Part shown: piece after piece, positions 17,344 to 26,264 of the stretch | Position numbering within the stretch: the first letter of the stretch is position 1 | Layout: each line of letters starts with the position of its first letter | NCBI RefSeq assembly: GCF_001399975.1 | Contig: NZ_LKBD01000006.1 | Location: 124,001-188,000, forward strand | Direction: 5' to 3' | Length of the DNA: 64,000 bases | Source of the DNA: Pseudoalteromonas sp. P1-9 | Lineage (GTDB): Bacteria > Pseudomonadota > Gammaproteobacteria > Enterobacterales > Alteromonadaceae | The notes under the pieces: generated by a model | Told to the model about the DNA's origin: nothing | The model's database searches: none | Seen by the model: only the letters and a program-made list of their open reading frames with translations | Position numbers and translations under genes: made by a program

Positions 17344-18579
17344 TTATGCAAGTAGCGGCTCTAATACATCAAAAAATCGCTCTAATTCTTCGGGTGTGTT
17401 GTAGTGCATACAACCAATACGAATAACACCGCCGTTGTCTAACACGTTAAGCTGCTGGCATAAGCCTTTGGCGTAGAAGTTACCGTCCCACACACAGATA
17501 TGCTCTTTACCTAAGTGCTCAGACACTTGGCGTGGCGTTACGCCCTCAATAGTAATTGCGAATGTAGGTGTACGCTCGGCTAAGCGAGACAGATCAGAAA
17601 TACCGTATAAGGTTACTGATTTATATTTTGCGATACGCTCAAGGAAGTATTTTGAAAGCTCATCTTCATGCTGTTTAGCATTGGCAAAAGCCACTTCTAA
17701 ACGCGTGCGCAGTGGTTCGCTTTCATCGAGCTCGCTTAAACTTGCGATGTACTCAACGGCTTGAATAAAACCTGCCATTGCTTCAAAGCTTTGCGTACCC
17801 GTTTCCCAACGACCTGGAATTAAATCAGTCGCTGGTTCTACTTTATATGGTGTAAAACCTTCTAGGTGTTCACGCTTACCGTAAACCATGCCTAAGTGTG
17901 GGCCAAAGAATTTATACGCAGAGCACGCTAAAAAGTCACAATCAAGTGCTTGTACATCCACCAGCATGTGCGGTGCATAATGCACAGCATCTACATACAC
18001 TAGCGCACCTACTTGGTGTGCCATATCAACAATCGCTTTAATATCGTTGATAGTACCTGTGGTGTTTGATGCGTAAGTGACTGCAACAAGCTTAGTGTTT
18101 TCATTGAGTAATGATTTTAACTGCACTAAATCAAGGCTACAGTCTGCGGTATCTACTTCTAATGCGTGAACTTTTACGCCTTTATCGTCAGCCGCTTGCT
18201 GCCAGCTAGATACATTTGAGAAGTGATCTGCATTGGTTACGATAATTTCGTCACCCACTTGCCAATCACGGCTAATCGCACGGCTAAAGCTAAAGGTAAG
18301 GCTGGTCATATTCGGACCAAATACAATTTGCTCTTTGCTTGGTGCATTTAACAATGTAGCCGCACTTTCACGTGCTTTATTTACTAGGTCAACGGTTTGA
18401 TGACTTGAGAAAAATGCGCCACCTAAGTTTGAATTATAACGACCTAAATAAGCTGACATGGCAGTTAAAACACTTTGCGGTACTTGTGAGCCACCAGGGC
18501 CATCTAAAAATACCGGTGATTTACCTGCTACTTCCTGCATTAACGCTGGAAACTGCTTACGGATTTTAGTTAATTGCAT
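17344..18579 (-). CDS. Class V aminotransferase / cysteine desulfurase-like protein (VC1184-type)
   Basis: This 411-residue PLP enzyme has the class V fold. The Schiff-base lysine is K223 in ACSAYKFFGPH, the cofactor aspartate D197 is in VYVDAVHYAPH, and H119 lies in NADHFSN. It matches the VC1184-like branch of desulfurase-like proteins, which is distinct from IscS and SufS and has no assigned substrate. The gene starts 9 bp after a 2OG-Fe(II) dioxygenase gene, so the two are coexpressed. The pairing suggests that the PLP enzyme acts on a hydroxylated amino acid; that is inference. Confidence 0.8.
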   Translation of the reverse strand: MQLTKIRKQFPALMQEVAGKSPVFLDGPGGSQVPQSVLTAMSAYLGRYNSNLGGAFFSSHQTVDLVNKARESAATLLNAPSKEQIVFGPNMTSLTFSFSRAISRDWQVGDEIIVTNADHFSNVSSWQQAADDKGVKVHALEVDTADCSLDLVQLKSLLNENTKLVAVTYASNTTGTINDIKAIVDMAHQVGALVYVDAVHYAPHMLVDVQALDCDFLACSAYKFFGPHLGMVYGKREHLEGFTPYKVEPATDLIPGRWETGTQSFEAMAGFIQAVEYIASLSELDESEPLRTRLEVAFANAKQHEDELSKYFLERIAKYKSVTLYGISDLSRLAERTPTFAITIEGVTPRQVSEHLGKEHICVWDGNFYAKGLCQQLNVLDNGGVIRIGCMHYNTPEELERFFDVLEPLLA

Positions 18580-18588
18580 TATCAGTTC

Positions 18589-19221
18589 CTACGCTGTTAA
18601 TACAAAGCAGTCTAGGTAGCCTACTTTATCGTTGTCGATTTTGTTCATTGGTGTCGCGTTGTGCCATACCTGACGGTCATTCACCATGGCAAACATGCCG
18701 TCTTTAATTTCCATTTTGAAACATGGCTCTGCATCGCGTGATTCGTAAACTAGTAGCTCACCACCTTCAATATTGCTGTGCGACACACCTGCAACACAAA
18801 CATGGTCAAAACCATCTTGGTGCACACCTTCTGGTGCTGGTGGTGTATCTGCATCAATCGCTAACATACGGAATTGGTGAATTTCGATATCAGTATCGCT
18901 AGCAATGCCTGACATTTCGATAAATTGGTTAACTAAATGCTGCATACCGTCAGTCGCTAACAGCGACTCTTCAAGATTTTCGTAAGTACGTTCAATGTTG
19001 CCTTGGAATTGGTTAATTGAATCATCTTGTACAAATGCTTTAGTTGGTTGCAGGCTTAATTTGCCATCAACAAGTTTAATTACAGAGTAACGGCGTAAAC
19101 GAAATGCACCGTCGGCATATGGGTTTGCCGGTAAGTTATCAAAAGAAGGCTTAAGCTGCTCGATAAATGCTTGCTCAATAAAACGTAATTGCAGCAGATT
19201 CTGGTTGTTTACTTTCGTCAT
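18589..19221 (-). CDS. 2-oxoglutarate/Fe(II) dioxygenase of the IDO/BsmA family
   Basis: This 210-residue protein matches the 2OG-Fe_Oxy_2 family, whose known members hydroxylate or sulfoxidate free amino acids (isoleucine dioxygenase, BsmA). The iron facial triad is visible: H134-x-D136 in GVHQDGFDHV and H187 in QVWHNATP. The position where members usually carry the 2-oxoglutarate arginine (G-x-R-D) reads GYLD at 201-204, with Leu in place of Arg. It is the first gene of a two-gene operon with the class V PLP enzyme. The substrate is probably a small amino acid but cannot be named. Confidence 0.78.
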   Translation of the reverse strand: MTKVNNQNLLQLRFIEQAFIEQLKPSFDNLPANPYADGAFRLRRYSVIKLVDGKLSLQPTKAFVQDDSINQFQGNIERTYENLEESLLATDGMQHLVNQFIEMSGIASDTDIEIHQFRMLAIDADTPPAPEGVHQDGFDHVCVAGVSHSNIEGGELLVYESRDAEPCFKMEIKDGMFAMVNDRQVWHNATPMNKIDNDKVGYLDCFVLTA

Positions 19222-19371
19222 AACACGCTCGCAGATGATGAATTATAAATCGCGGAGATCTTAGACGGTTTTAACAGGTTTTTTGTGGTTTATATTTCAT
19301 TAATGCAGGACTAATTAGATTAAAAAATCCAATTTAAACGCAAAAATTAAATATTACATTCAATTTAAAAT

Positions 19372-19743
19372 TCAACTACTGAAAACACTTATTAAGCGAA
19401 GCGTTAAATATAGGGTAACAGCGGCCATTAACACAAAAATTAGAGTAAGAATTCTAATAAAGAACTTAGCTAATTTATGTTTAACACGTGAGAACCATGA
19501 TGCATCGGCGGGAATATGCCCATCATACAAGCTAAAGCTGGCGATAAAAAAATAACCGAGCAAACTCCAGCCAAGTAGCAAAAGAAAGCCCACTTGGTAG
19601 ATATTCATTTGTGGGTTATCGAGTAGTAGCGAAGCACCTAACAAGGCGCCACTAATAAAAGCTAATAACACCATAATGCCTCGCCAAGCATTTAAGCGCT
19701 TAGCGAGGTTTACAAAATAATGTTGTAGCTTAGTTACACTCAT
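19372..19743 (-). CDS. Small integral membrane protein of unknown function
   Basis: This protein has 123 residues from the ATG at 19743 (MSVTKLQHYFVN). An earlier in-frame start would run deep into the upstream gene. About three membrane helices are predicted (near residues 23-42, 50-70 and 95-120). I recognise no family. It overlaps the end of the CBS-pair gene by 14 bp, so it is very likely translated with it and may be its partner. Confidence 0.65.
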   Translation of the reverse strand: MSVTKLQHYFVNLAKRLNAWRGIMVLLAFISGALLGASLLLDNPQMNIYQVGFLLLLGWSLLGYFFIASFSLYDGHIPADASWFSRVKHKLAKFFIRILTLIFVLMAAVTLYLTLRLISVFSS

Positions 19744-20863
19744 CACTGAGCGACTTTTTGTCAACTTCAGGTGTTTTAGTATCAACACCGTGCTCATCGT
19801 TTTTAATCAGGTTTTCATGATTATCAACGCGTTGCTGCCACTTTTCCTTAGCCATGGTCTGCATATTAAAGGTTTGGTCGCGTTCATCCACAATTTCCAT
19901 ACCCATTAGGCTTTCAATCATGTCTTCTAACGTAACAATACCTTGTACATCACCGTATTCATCTACGATTAGGCTGATATGAATGCGTTTTTCTAACAGT
20001 GTTTGCAATAAGGTGTGAACGTGCAGGGTTTCAGGCACGGTATAAATTGGCTTAACTAGCTTGGCAATTTTGTAGTCTTCACCTAAACGATGATACGCCA
20101 GCATGATGTCATTTTTGTGTACAAAACCAATGATGTCGTCAGAATCTTGGTCAAACACGAGTACGCGTGAAAACGCCACGCTACCGTGTTGTTTAAGATA
20201 ATCATCTACCGTTAAGTCTTTGTGTACTTTAAACAATACTGTGCGCGGAGTTAATAAAGTATCCAACTTTAAATGGCGGAATTTTAACAGGCTGCGAATA
20301 AGCTCGCTTTCTTCTTGATGAAGTGCCCCAGCTTCGCTACCCATTTCTGCCATCGCTTCAATTTCAGCACGGATATAGTGGCTTTCACTTTGCTTGCTGC
20401 CGAGCATTTTGGTAATTATGTCTGAAAGCCAAATAAACGGCTTTAATAAGCGAACCATTACTACAAGTGACGACGATACAATTGGCGTAAGCTGACGCCA
20501 ATAGTTTGCACCTAATGTTTTAGGAATAATTTCAGACAACACTAACACCAGTAGTGTCATTACCGCAGAAGCAATACCAATTGCCGCATCACCAAATACC
20601 GCAGCAGCTTGTGCACCAACACCTGCAGCACCGGCTGTGTGTGCAACCGTATTTAAAGTAAGAATCGCCGCTAACGGCTGATCTACTTTTTCTTTTAATG
20701 AGTTAATGCGCGCAGCCAATTTTGGTTTTTGCTTTTTTAAACTGGCGACATAGCTTGGGGTAATACTTAGTAATACCGCTTCCATTATTGAACATACAAA
20801 CGAAATGCCTATAGCTAACAGCATATAGGTAATTAACAAAGCCACAGTAACCTCTCGAATCAT
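19730..20863 (-). CDS. CNNM/DUF21-domain protein with CBS pair
   Basis: The product has 377 residues. A DUF21/CNNM transmembrane domain at about residues 1-170 includes the conserved segment SEIIPKTLGANY. A CBS pair follows (about 200-325), ending in the typical LIVDEYGDVQGIVTLEDMIE. It lacks the C-terminal CorC_HlyC domain usual in longer hemolysin-type members. Such proteins act in Mg2+ or Co2+ transport at the inner membrane. The charged C-terminal tail (about 330-377) is probably disordered. Confidence 0.87.
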   Translation of the reverse strand: MIREVTVALLITYMLLAIGISFVCSIMEAVLLSITPSYVASLKKQKPKLAARINSLKEKVDQPLAAILTLNTVAHTAGAAGVGAQAAAVFGDAAIGIASAVMTLLVLVLSEIIPKTLGANYWRQLTPIVSSSLVVMVRLLKPFIWLSDIITKMLGSKQSESHYIRAEIEAMAEMGSEAGALHQEESELIRSLLKFRHLKLDTLLTPRTVLFKVHKDLTVDDYLKQHGSVAFSRVLVFDQDSDDIIGFVHKNDIMLAYHRLGEDYKIAKLVKPIYTVPETLHVHTLLQTLLEKRIHISLIVDEYGDVQGIVTLEDMIESLMGMEIVDERDQTFNMQTMAKEKWQQRVDNHENLIKNDEHGVDTKTPEVDKKSLSDECN

Positions 20864-21103
20864 GGCGAATAATAATTTCAGTCACTAGTTTACCCAATTA
20901 AACCAGTGCTGCGTATAACAACCGTATTTTAATTGTATTAATTTATAAACAGCGATAAACCATCACAATTAAAGCCCGTTACAAAATCGATTAACAATCG
21001 TTTTCGTTGTTCACCATAATTGGGCTGCAACTCAACGAGTTCAAGCATACATTCATACTTTTTTTCGCTATGATTTTGTCACGCATTTTCATAAGGACTC
21101 ACA

Positions 21104-23569
21104 ATGAAAAAATCATTTTTAGCAGCAATGCTCGGCGCTTATTTTATTTCTCCTGTCGCGCATGCTGAAGTAATTGATGCAAGCAAGATTAATTACTTAG
21201 GCCCAATTGCGCCGCAAAACGCACTCAAGCCATTTGAAACAAACCGTAAAAACGCCATTTTAACCAACCTAAAGCAAAGCTTAACAGCCGACCAAAAGTC
21301 AGTTTCGTTTTTTGGTAATACACTAAAATGGCAAAACTTAAGCAAAGTAAATGCATTAACTGAACCTGGCTTACAAGCACTTAAGTTCACATTAACAACA
21401 ACACGCTTTACACCTGCAACACTTAAGTTAGATGGTGTTAAAGAAGCAAGTTTTTACCTTAATGGCGAGTTGCTCTCTAAAAAAGGCGACGCTTATAAAC
21501 TACCGCTAACAACCGGACAACACCAAGTAATCATTATTACTGAAAGTGTTGAAGATTGGGGCAAGGTAGCTGTAAATTTAACCAGCGAAATTGAAGAGAG
21601 CAAAATCAGTGTTTCCAGTGATGCGCCAAACACGCTAAGCGCAAAACAACTATTTGATAGCAAAACCGTTAGTAACGTAAGCATTTCACCGAACGGTAAG
21701 CACTTAATTTGGCAAACGCGCAGCTATAACGATAAAAATGCAAATAAGGCTATTAAAGAAACTGTTGTCAAGTCGGTAAAAGACAACGAGATTGTTTACT
21801 CATTACCAGCTAACGCCAGCAATTTTGCTTGGTCAGACGATAACATCCATCTTGTATATACAAGCAATAAAGTGCTATATAAACTAAACCTTAAAACGCT
21901 AACCACCAGCGCATTAAGTGAAGATCTATTTGGCATCAGCAATGTTGATTTTTATGATAACGACACGCTTATTTTTACTTGGGTAAAGCGCCCTGAAAAG
22001 TCCACATCGCTTACTAAGTACTATAATGGTTTAGAAGATCGCTGGTCGTATGCGCGCAATAAAACCAGTGTTTACTTATACGATGTAAATTCAGGCTTAA
22101 TGCGCCAAGTTAGCCCAGCTGAATTTAGTGTTAGCTTACAAGATTTTGATAGCAAACGCGGAACGCTGTTATTAAGCCGTTCTATTTCTGATTATGCTGC
22201 ACCGCCACATATGCTAACAGAACTGCTGGAATACAACTTAAAAGACAATAGCCAAACTACAATTGGCAAGTACCGTACTTTTAATAGTGCGCAGTATTCT
22301 AGTGATGGTTTATACATTACCGCTGGCCCTGAATTCGGTGAAAAAGCAGGTAAAACGGTTGCTGACTCTCAGCTTAGTAACAATTACGACACGCAACTGT
22401 ATTCTGTAAGCTTTGATGGTAAAAACATCACTGCGTTATCAAAAACATTTGATCCTAGTATTGGTCAATTTGCCGTATTGAAAAATGATGATGTGATTTT
22501 AAATGTTGGTGAAGAAGACAAACGCCAGCTATATGTATTTGATGAAAGTAAAAAACGCTTTAATAAAGTAAAAACGAATCTTGACGTAATTGAGCGCTTT
22601 AGTGTTTCTAACGAAAAGTCACCTACCCTTGTTTTCGCTGGAACTGGCGCACAATTGCCACAACAAGTGCAATTAAAAACTAAACTCTCTAATACTAAGT
22701 CAAAGACCTTATTTAATAGCAAAAAAGCATTCTACGCTAATACCCAATTGCCAAGTTTGGAAGAATTTAATTTCACTAACGATCAAGGCACTGAAATTAA
22801 AGGGCGCGTTTATCTACCTAGTAACCTTGATAAACAAAAGCAATACCCTGCGTTAGTTTACTACTATGGCGGTACTTCACCTGTAAATCGCGCATTTACC
22901 GGCCGCTACCCATTTAATTTATGGGCAGAAAATGGCTATGTGGTTTACGTATTACAACCTACAGGTGCAACTGGCTTTGGCCAAGATTTCTCAGCTAAAC
23001 ACGTAAATGCATGGGGTGAATACACAGCAAATGACATTATTAAAGGCACAAATGCATTCTTAAATAAATACAGCTTTGTTGATAAAACTAAAGTAGGTAA
23101 TTTAGGTGCATCGTACGGTGGCTTTATGACTATGTTGCTGGCAACCAAAACAGATATGTTTAGCGCGTCTATTTCCCATGCAGGTATTTCAAATATTACC
23201 TCTTACTGGGGCCAAGGTTGGTGGGGTTATTTATATTCGGGTGAAGCCTCTAAAAACAGCTTTCCTTGGAATAACGCTAAGCTTTATTCAGAGCACAGCC
23301 CTGTATTTAACGCTGATAAAGTAAAAACACCGTTATTACTTATTCATGGTGATGCTGATACCAATGTACCTGTGGGCGAAAGCCACACTATGTACACAGC
23401 CTTAAAGCTACTAGGTCAAGATGTTGAATTAGTTGAATATAAAGGCGCAGACCACCAAATTTTTGCGCGTGATAAACGCTTCCATTGGTGGAATACCATG
23501 CTTGCGTATTTCGACAAACATCTAAAAGAACAACCACAATGGTGGAACGACTTATATACACAAAAATAA
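21104..23569 (+). CDS. S9-family prolyl oligopeptidase / dipeptidyl-peptidase-like, exported
   Basis: This 821-residue peptidase has a signal peptide (cleavage after PVAHA, about residue 21). A long N-terminal part includes beta-propeller-type repeats (ISPNGKHLIWQTR). The C-terminal alpha/beta-hydrolase domain has nucleophile S670 in GASYGG, D752 in HGDADTNVP and H784 in GADHQIF. Exported S9 enzymes cleave peptides in the periplasm or outside, in line with a protein-degrading marine lifestyle. Ribosome site AAGGA precedes the ATG. It is monocistronic. Confidence 0.9.
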   Translation: MKKSFLAAMLGAYFISPVAHAEVIDASKINYLGPIAPQNALKPFETNRKNAILTNLKQSLTADQKSVSFFGNTLKWQNLSKVNALTEPGLQALKFTLTTTRFTPATLKLDGVKEASFYLNGELLSKKGDAYKLPLTTGQHQVIIITESVEDWGKVAVNLTSEIEESKISVSSDAPNTLSAKQLFDSKTVSNVSISPNGKHLIWQTRSYNDKNANKAIKETVVKSVKDNEIVYSLPANASNFAWSDDNIHLVYTSNKVLYKLNLKTLTTSALSEDLFGISNVDFYDNDTLIFTWVKRPEKSTSLTKYYNGLEDRWSYARNKTSVYLYDVNSGLMRQVSPAEFSVSLQDFDSKRGTLLLSRSISDYAAPPHMLTELLEYNLKDNSQTTIGKYRTFNSAQYSSDGLYITAGPEFGEKAGKTVADSQLSNNYDTQLYSVSFDGKNITALSKTFDPSIGQFAVLKNDDVILNVGEEDKRQLYVFDESKKRFNKVKTNLDVIERFSVSNEKSPTLVFAGTGAQLPQQVQLKTKLSNTKSKTLFNSKKAFYANTQLPSLEEFNFTNDQGTEIKGRVYLPSNLDKQKQYPALVYYYGGTSPVNRAFTGRYPFNLWAENGYVVYVLQPTGATGFGQDFSAKHVNAWGEYTANDIIKGTNAFLNKYSFVDKTKVGNLGASYGGFMTMLLATKTDMFSASISHAGISNITSYWGQGWWGYLYSGEASKNSFPWNNAKLYSEHSPVFNADKVKTPLLLIHGDADTNVPVGESHTMYTALKLLGQDVELVEYKGADHQIFARDKRFHWWNTMLAYFDKHLKEQPQWWNDLYTQK

Positions 23570-23585
23570 GATTTAAGTATTAGTA

Positions 23586-23618
23586 AATAATAACGGCCCA
23601 CAATGGGCCGTTATTATT
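23586..23618. terminator. Terminator after S9 peptidase gene
   Basis: A 15-bp inverted repeat around GGCCCA..TGGGCC with AT-rich flanks starts 17 bp after the stop at 23569. The T run is imperfect, but position and stem strength fit termination. Confidence 0.75.
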
Positions 23619-23718
23619 TCTGTACACAAGCATTTTGTGACATAACATTTCTATTTTTCATTCAGTGAAAAATTGGTGATAATATTGCTTCGGGCAGAAA
23701 AACACATTAACGAGCATT

Positions 23719-24405
23719 ATGACAATACAAGTACTTCTAGTTGAAGATGACTCCTTGCTAGTAAGGCGCATTCAATCACATTTTAGCAATAGTGATTTTA
23801 GTTTTGTGGTAGACGAAACCGGTGCAAATGCAGCTGAAATCATTCGTTCAAACCACGAAATCAAACTAGCGATTGTTGATATTGTACTGCCGCAGGTAGA
23901 CGGCCTAGTGCTCGCTAAAGAGATAAATCTAGTTTCCGATATCGGTGTGGTCGTACTTTCAAGCCGCGATTCGCAAGAAGATCGCATTTTAGGGTTAGCA
24001 CAAGGTGTAGATGACTACATTTGTAAGCCAGTTGATTTACTTGAGCTAGAGCTAAGATTAAAAGCGCTTGCTAAGCGTCTTAACTTGTTTCAAACCAATG
24101 ACGAATACATTGAATATTCAGATATCAAAGTGCACCCAGAACATCGCACGCTTATCATTGCCAGTGGCGACGAAATACGCTTAACTGAAGCAGAACATAA
24201 AGTACTGATTTCATTAATCGGTAATGCTGGTAAACCAACTAGCCGTGAAAAGCTATCGGAAGAAATCGGTCAATCTGACTGGAGCCCATCAGACAGAACC
24301 GTAGATGTATTAGTTGGTCGCTTACGTAAGAAATTAGGCGATGAAAAAGAACAAAAGCGTATTGTTACAGTACGTGGTAAAGGCTATATGATTGCCCTAG
24401 GTTAA
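23719..24405 (+). CDS. OmpR/PhoB-type response regulator without adjacent kinase
   Basis: The product has 228 residues. The receiver domain has the acidic pocket E9-D10-D11, phosphoacceptor D54 in AIVDIVLP, and K103 in ICKP. A winged-helix DNA-binding domain follows (about 130-228), with the recognition part SDRTVDVLVGRLRKKLG. No histidine kinase gene lies next to it, so its partner is elsewhere. It is bounded by terminators on both sides, and its targets cannot be inferred. Confidence 0.9.
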   Translation: MTIQVLLVEDDSLLVRRIQSHFSNSDFSFVVDETGANAAEIIRSNHEIKLAIVDIVLPQVDGLVLAKEINLVSDIGVVVLSSRDSQEDRILGLAQGVDDYICKPVDLLELELRLKALAKRLNLFQTNDEYIEYSDIKVHPEHRTLIIASGDEIRLTEAEHKVLISLIGNAGKPTSREKLSEEIGQSDWSPSDRTVDVLVGRLRKKLGDEKEQKRIVTVRGKGYMIALG

Positions 24406-24423
24406 CTAACTCGCAGTATTTAG

Positions 24424-24445
24424 AAAGGCCGCATTTGCGGCCTTT
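24424..24445. terminator. Bidirectional terminator between convergent genes
   Basis: AAAGGCCGC..GCGGCCTTT followed by a T run lies between the convergent stops of the response regulator (24405) and the Sel1-repeat gene (24468), and probably serves both. Confidence 0.88.
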
Positions 24446-24467
24446 TTTATTTGATAAATATTACGTT

Positions 24468-26180
24468 TTACCACGTACCTAGCTTTGAATTTTCGTAAGC
24501 TGCTAAGCGCGCTTTTGCTGCATCAACAAAGTAATCTTTGTCCCATGCTTCTTCAACTGCTTTTTCTTGCATATCAATGGCTTCTTCAAATTGACCTAAT
24601 TTAGCATACGCCGCAGCCATATATTCATATGCCCATGGATCATCTTTCTCATCAACCACTTTTTTAGTTAATTCAATCGCGTAATTTAGTTCACCTTGAT
24701 TATGTGAGTCGCGCGCATAAACGCCGGCAAGTTCACGCATTGCAATATAATCGCCCTGTTCCGAAGCCGCTGTTAGCCACTCTTTCGCTTGATTAAGCTG
24801 GTCTTTATTTGCGTTCGTTTTTTGTAAAACGCATTTTGCAGCCAAGGTTTGCGCTGGCGTATGGCCAAGATCAGCGGCAGTACCTAAAATACGTAAGTTG
24901 CAGCCCGAACCTAACAACATAAGTGATGCAAAATCACCACCTTGTGCTGCTTTTAAACGCCAGTAACTCGGCATCTCTTCACGCGGTTTGGCAATAATCT
25001 TTTTCAATTTTACGTTTTGACGATTAAGGTAGTTTGAGTAAGTACTATTTCGCGCTTCATTGTTATAGAAAAACTCAGCTAAAAATGGACCATATTCGGC
25101 TTGTTCATCGCCGCTGACCAATACTTGCCAGTTATTCATAGTTTTAACTGCTAGTTCATCGAGCTCTTTCGGTGCTTTATAATCACCGGTTGCCTCAAAG
25201 CGAAGCGTGTTACCTTGCTTATCTAACCATACTAAGTATGCAAAGTTATAAAAATCTTCTTCGAGCTGAATATTATTTGAAAAGTTATCAGCATTGCTTG
25301 CGAGTAAGTTCGCCTCACCTTGTGAACTTGAAACCGTGTCGTCTGGTAAATAAGCTACCTTTAGCATATTGTCGTCACTCATTAGCTCTAACATATCAGC
25401 TAATTCTGCTTGGGCTTTGCTGTTGCCACGCTTTGCTTTAGCAAGTAATTGTTTGTGTTTGCTCGCTAGTTTTTTACGCGTTTCTTCTGGAATATCTGTG
25501 CGTTTAAACATGCCGCTAAACTGCGCTTGGCTAAACTTTCGTAACGTACCGCCTACTTTTAAGATTTGGTAACGTGAATTTTCAAGTTTTTCACGAACGC
25601 TCTGCGCAAATTCATCGGTAGGATAGCTTTGTAACAACTGCATATCTCGTACAATACCATTGCGGTCGATATCAAATAGATATCGTGCCATACCTGGAAT
25701 ACCCTCTTTAAACAAACTACCTGGGTACTTGGCTTCTGGGTTTTCAGTGCGTTTAGGTGGCGGGTTATACGCACGGCCAAATGGCAATGCATAGCGAATA
25801 TTCTTGCTACCAGCTTTACCATAAAAACCGATTAATTCATCTGCTTTCGCTTTTGCTGCTTTGGTTTGTGCTGGGGTTAAACGGCGTTCAACTGTTTTTA
25901 AAGCTTGTCTTGCGGTTAGAAAGCCATTTTCAATCGCCACTGCTAAGTAAGCGTATGCTAAAACTGGGTCTTGCGGTACACCTTGCCCGCGTAAGTATTG
26001 AACACCCAAATTAAATTGGCTTTTACCATGACCGAGATGAGCTGTTTTTTGAAAAAGTTTAAAGGCTTGCGCGTAGTCTTGATTGAGATAGAGATCCATC
26101 GCACGATCAGCATTTGCGCTTGCTGAAAAGCTTTGACCCACCAATAAAATGCCGGCTATTACACTCGCTAACTTTTTCAT
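24468..26180 (-). CDS. Exported Sel1-repeat protein with TonB-C-like segment
   Basis: The product has 570 residues from the ATG at 26180, which has AGGAG five bases upstream; an earlier in-frame start lacks this. A signal peptide (ending SFSASA) is followed by Sel1-type TPR repeats (about residues 25-95, for example GHGKSQFNLGVQYLRGQGVP). A TonB-C-like segment comes next (about 155-215, YLFDIDRNGIVRDMQL). More TPR/Sel1-like helices occur near the C-terminus (about 430-560). A periplasmic scaffold or protein-interaction role is likely. It is monocistronic and its exact function is unknown. Confidence 0.72.
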   Translation of the reverse strand: MKKLASVIAGILLVGQSFSASANADRAMDLYLNQDYAQAFKLFQKTAHLGHGKSQFNLGVQYLRGQGVPQDPVLAYAYLAVAIENGFLTARQALKTVERRLTPAQTKAAKAKADELIGFYGKAGSKNIRYALPFGRAYNPPPKRTENPEAKYPGSLFKEGIPGMARYLFDIDRNGIVRDMQLLQSYPTDEFAQSVREKLENSRYQILKVGGTLRKFSQAQFSGMFKRTDIPEETRKKLASKHKQLLAKAKRGNSKAQAELADMLELMSDDNMLKVAYLPDDTVSSSQGEANLLASNADNFSNNIQLEEDFYNFAYLVWLDKQGNTLRFEATGDYKAPKELDELAVKTMNNWQVLVSGDEQAEYGPFLAEFFYNNEARNSTYSNYLNRQNVKLKKIIAKPREEMPSYWRLKAAQGGDFASLMLLGSGCNLRILGTAADLGHTPAQTLAAKCVLQKTNANKDQLNQAKEWLTAASEQGDYIAMRELAGVYARDSHNQGELNYAIELTKKVVDEKDDPWAYEYMAAAYAKLGQFEEAIDMQEKAVEEAWDKDYFVDAAKARLAAYENSKLGTW

Positions 26181-26264
26181 TTCAACTCCTGTCAATTGCA
26201 CCAAACTTCATGTTAACAGCTGGTTAATAGTGGTGCAACTGAGGAAACGCCCAAGCTGCAGTAT

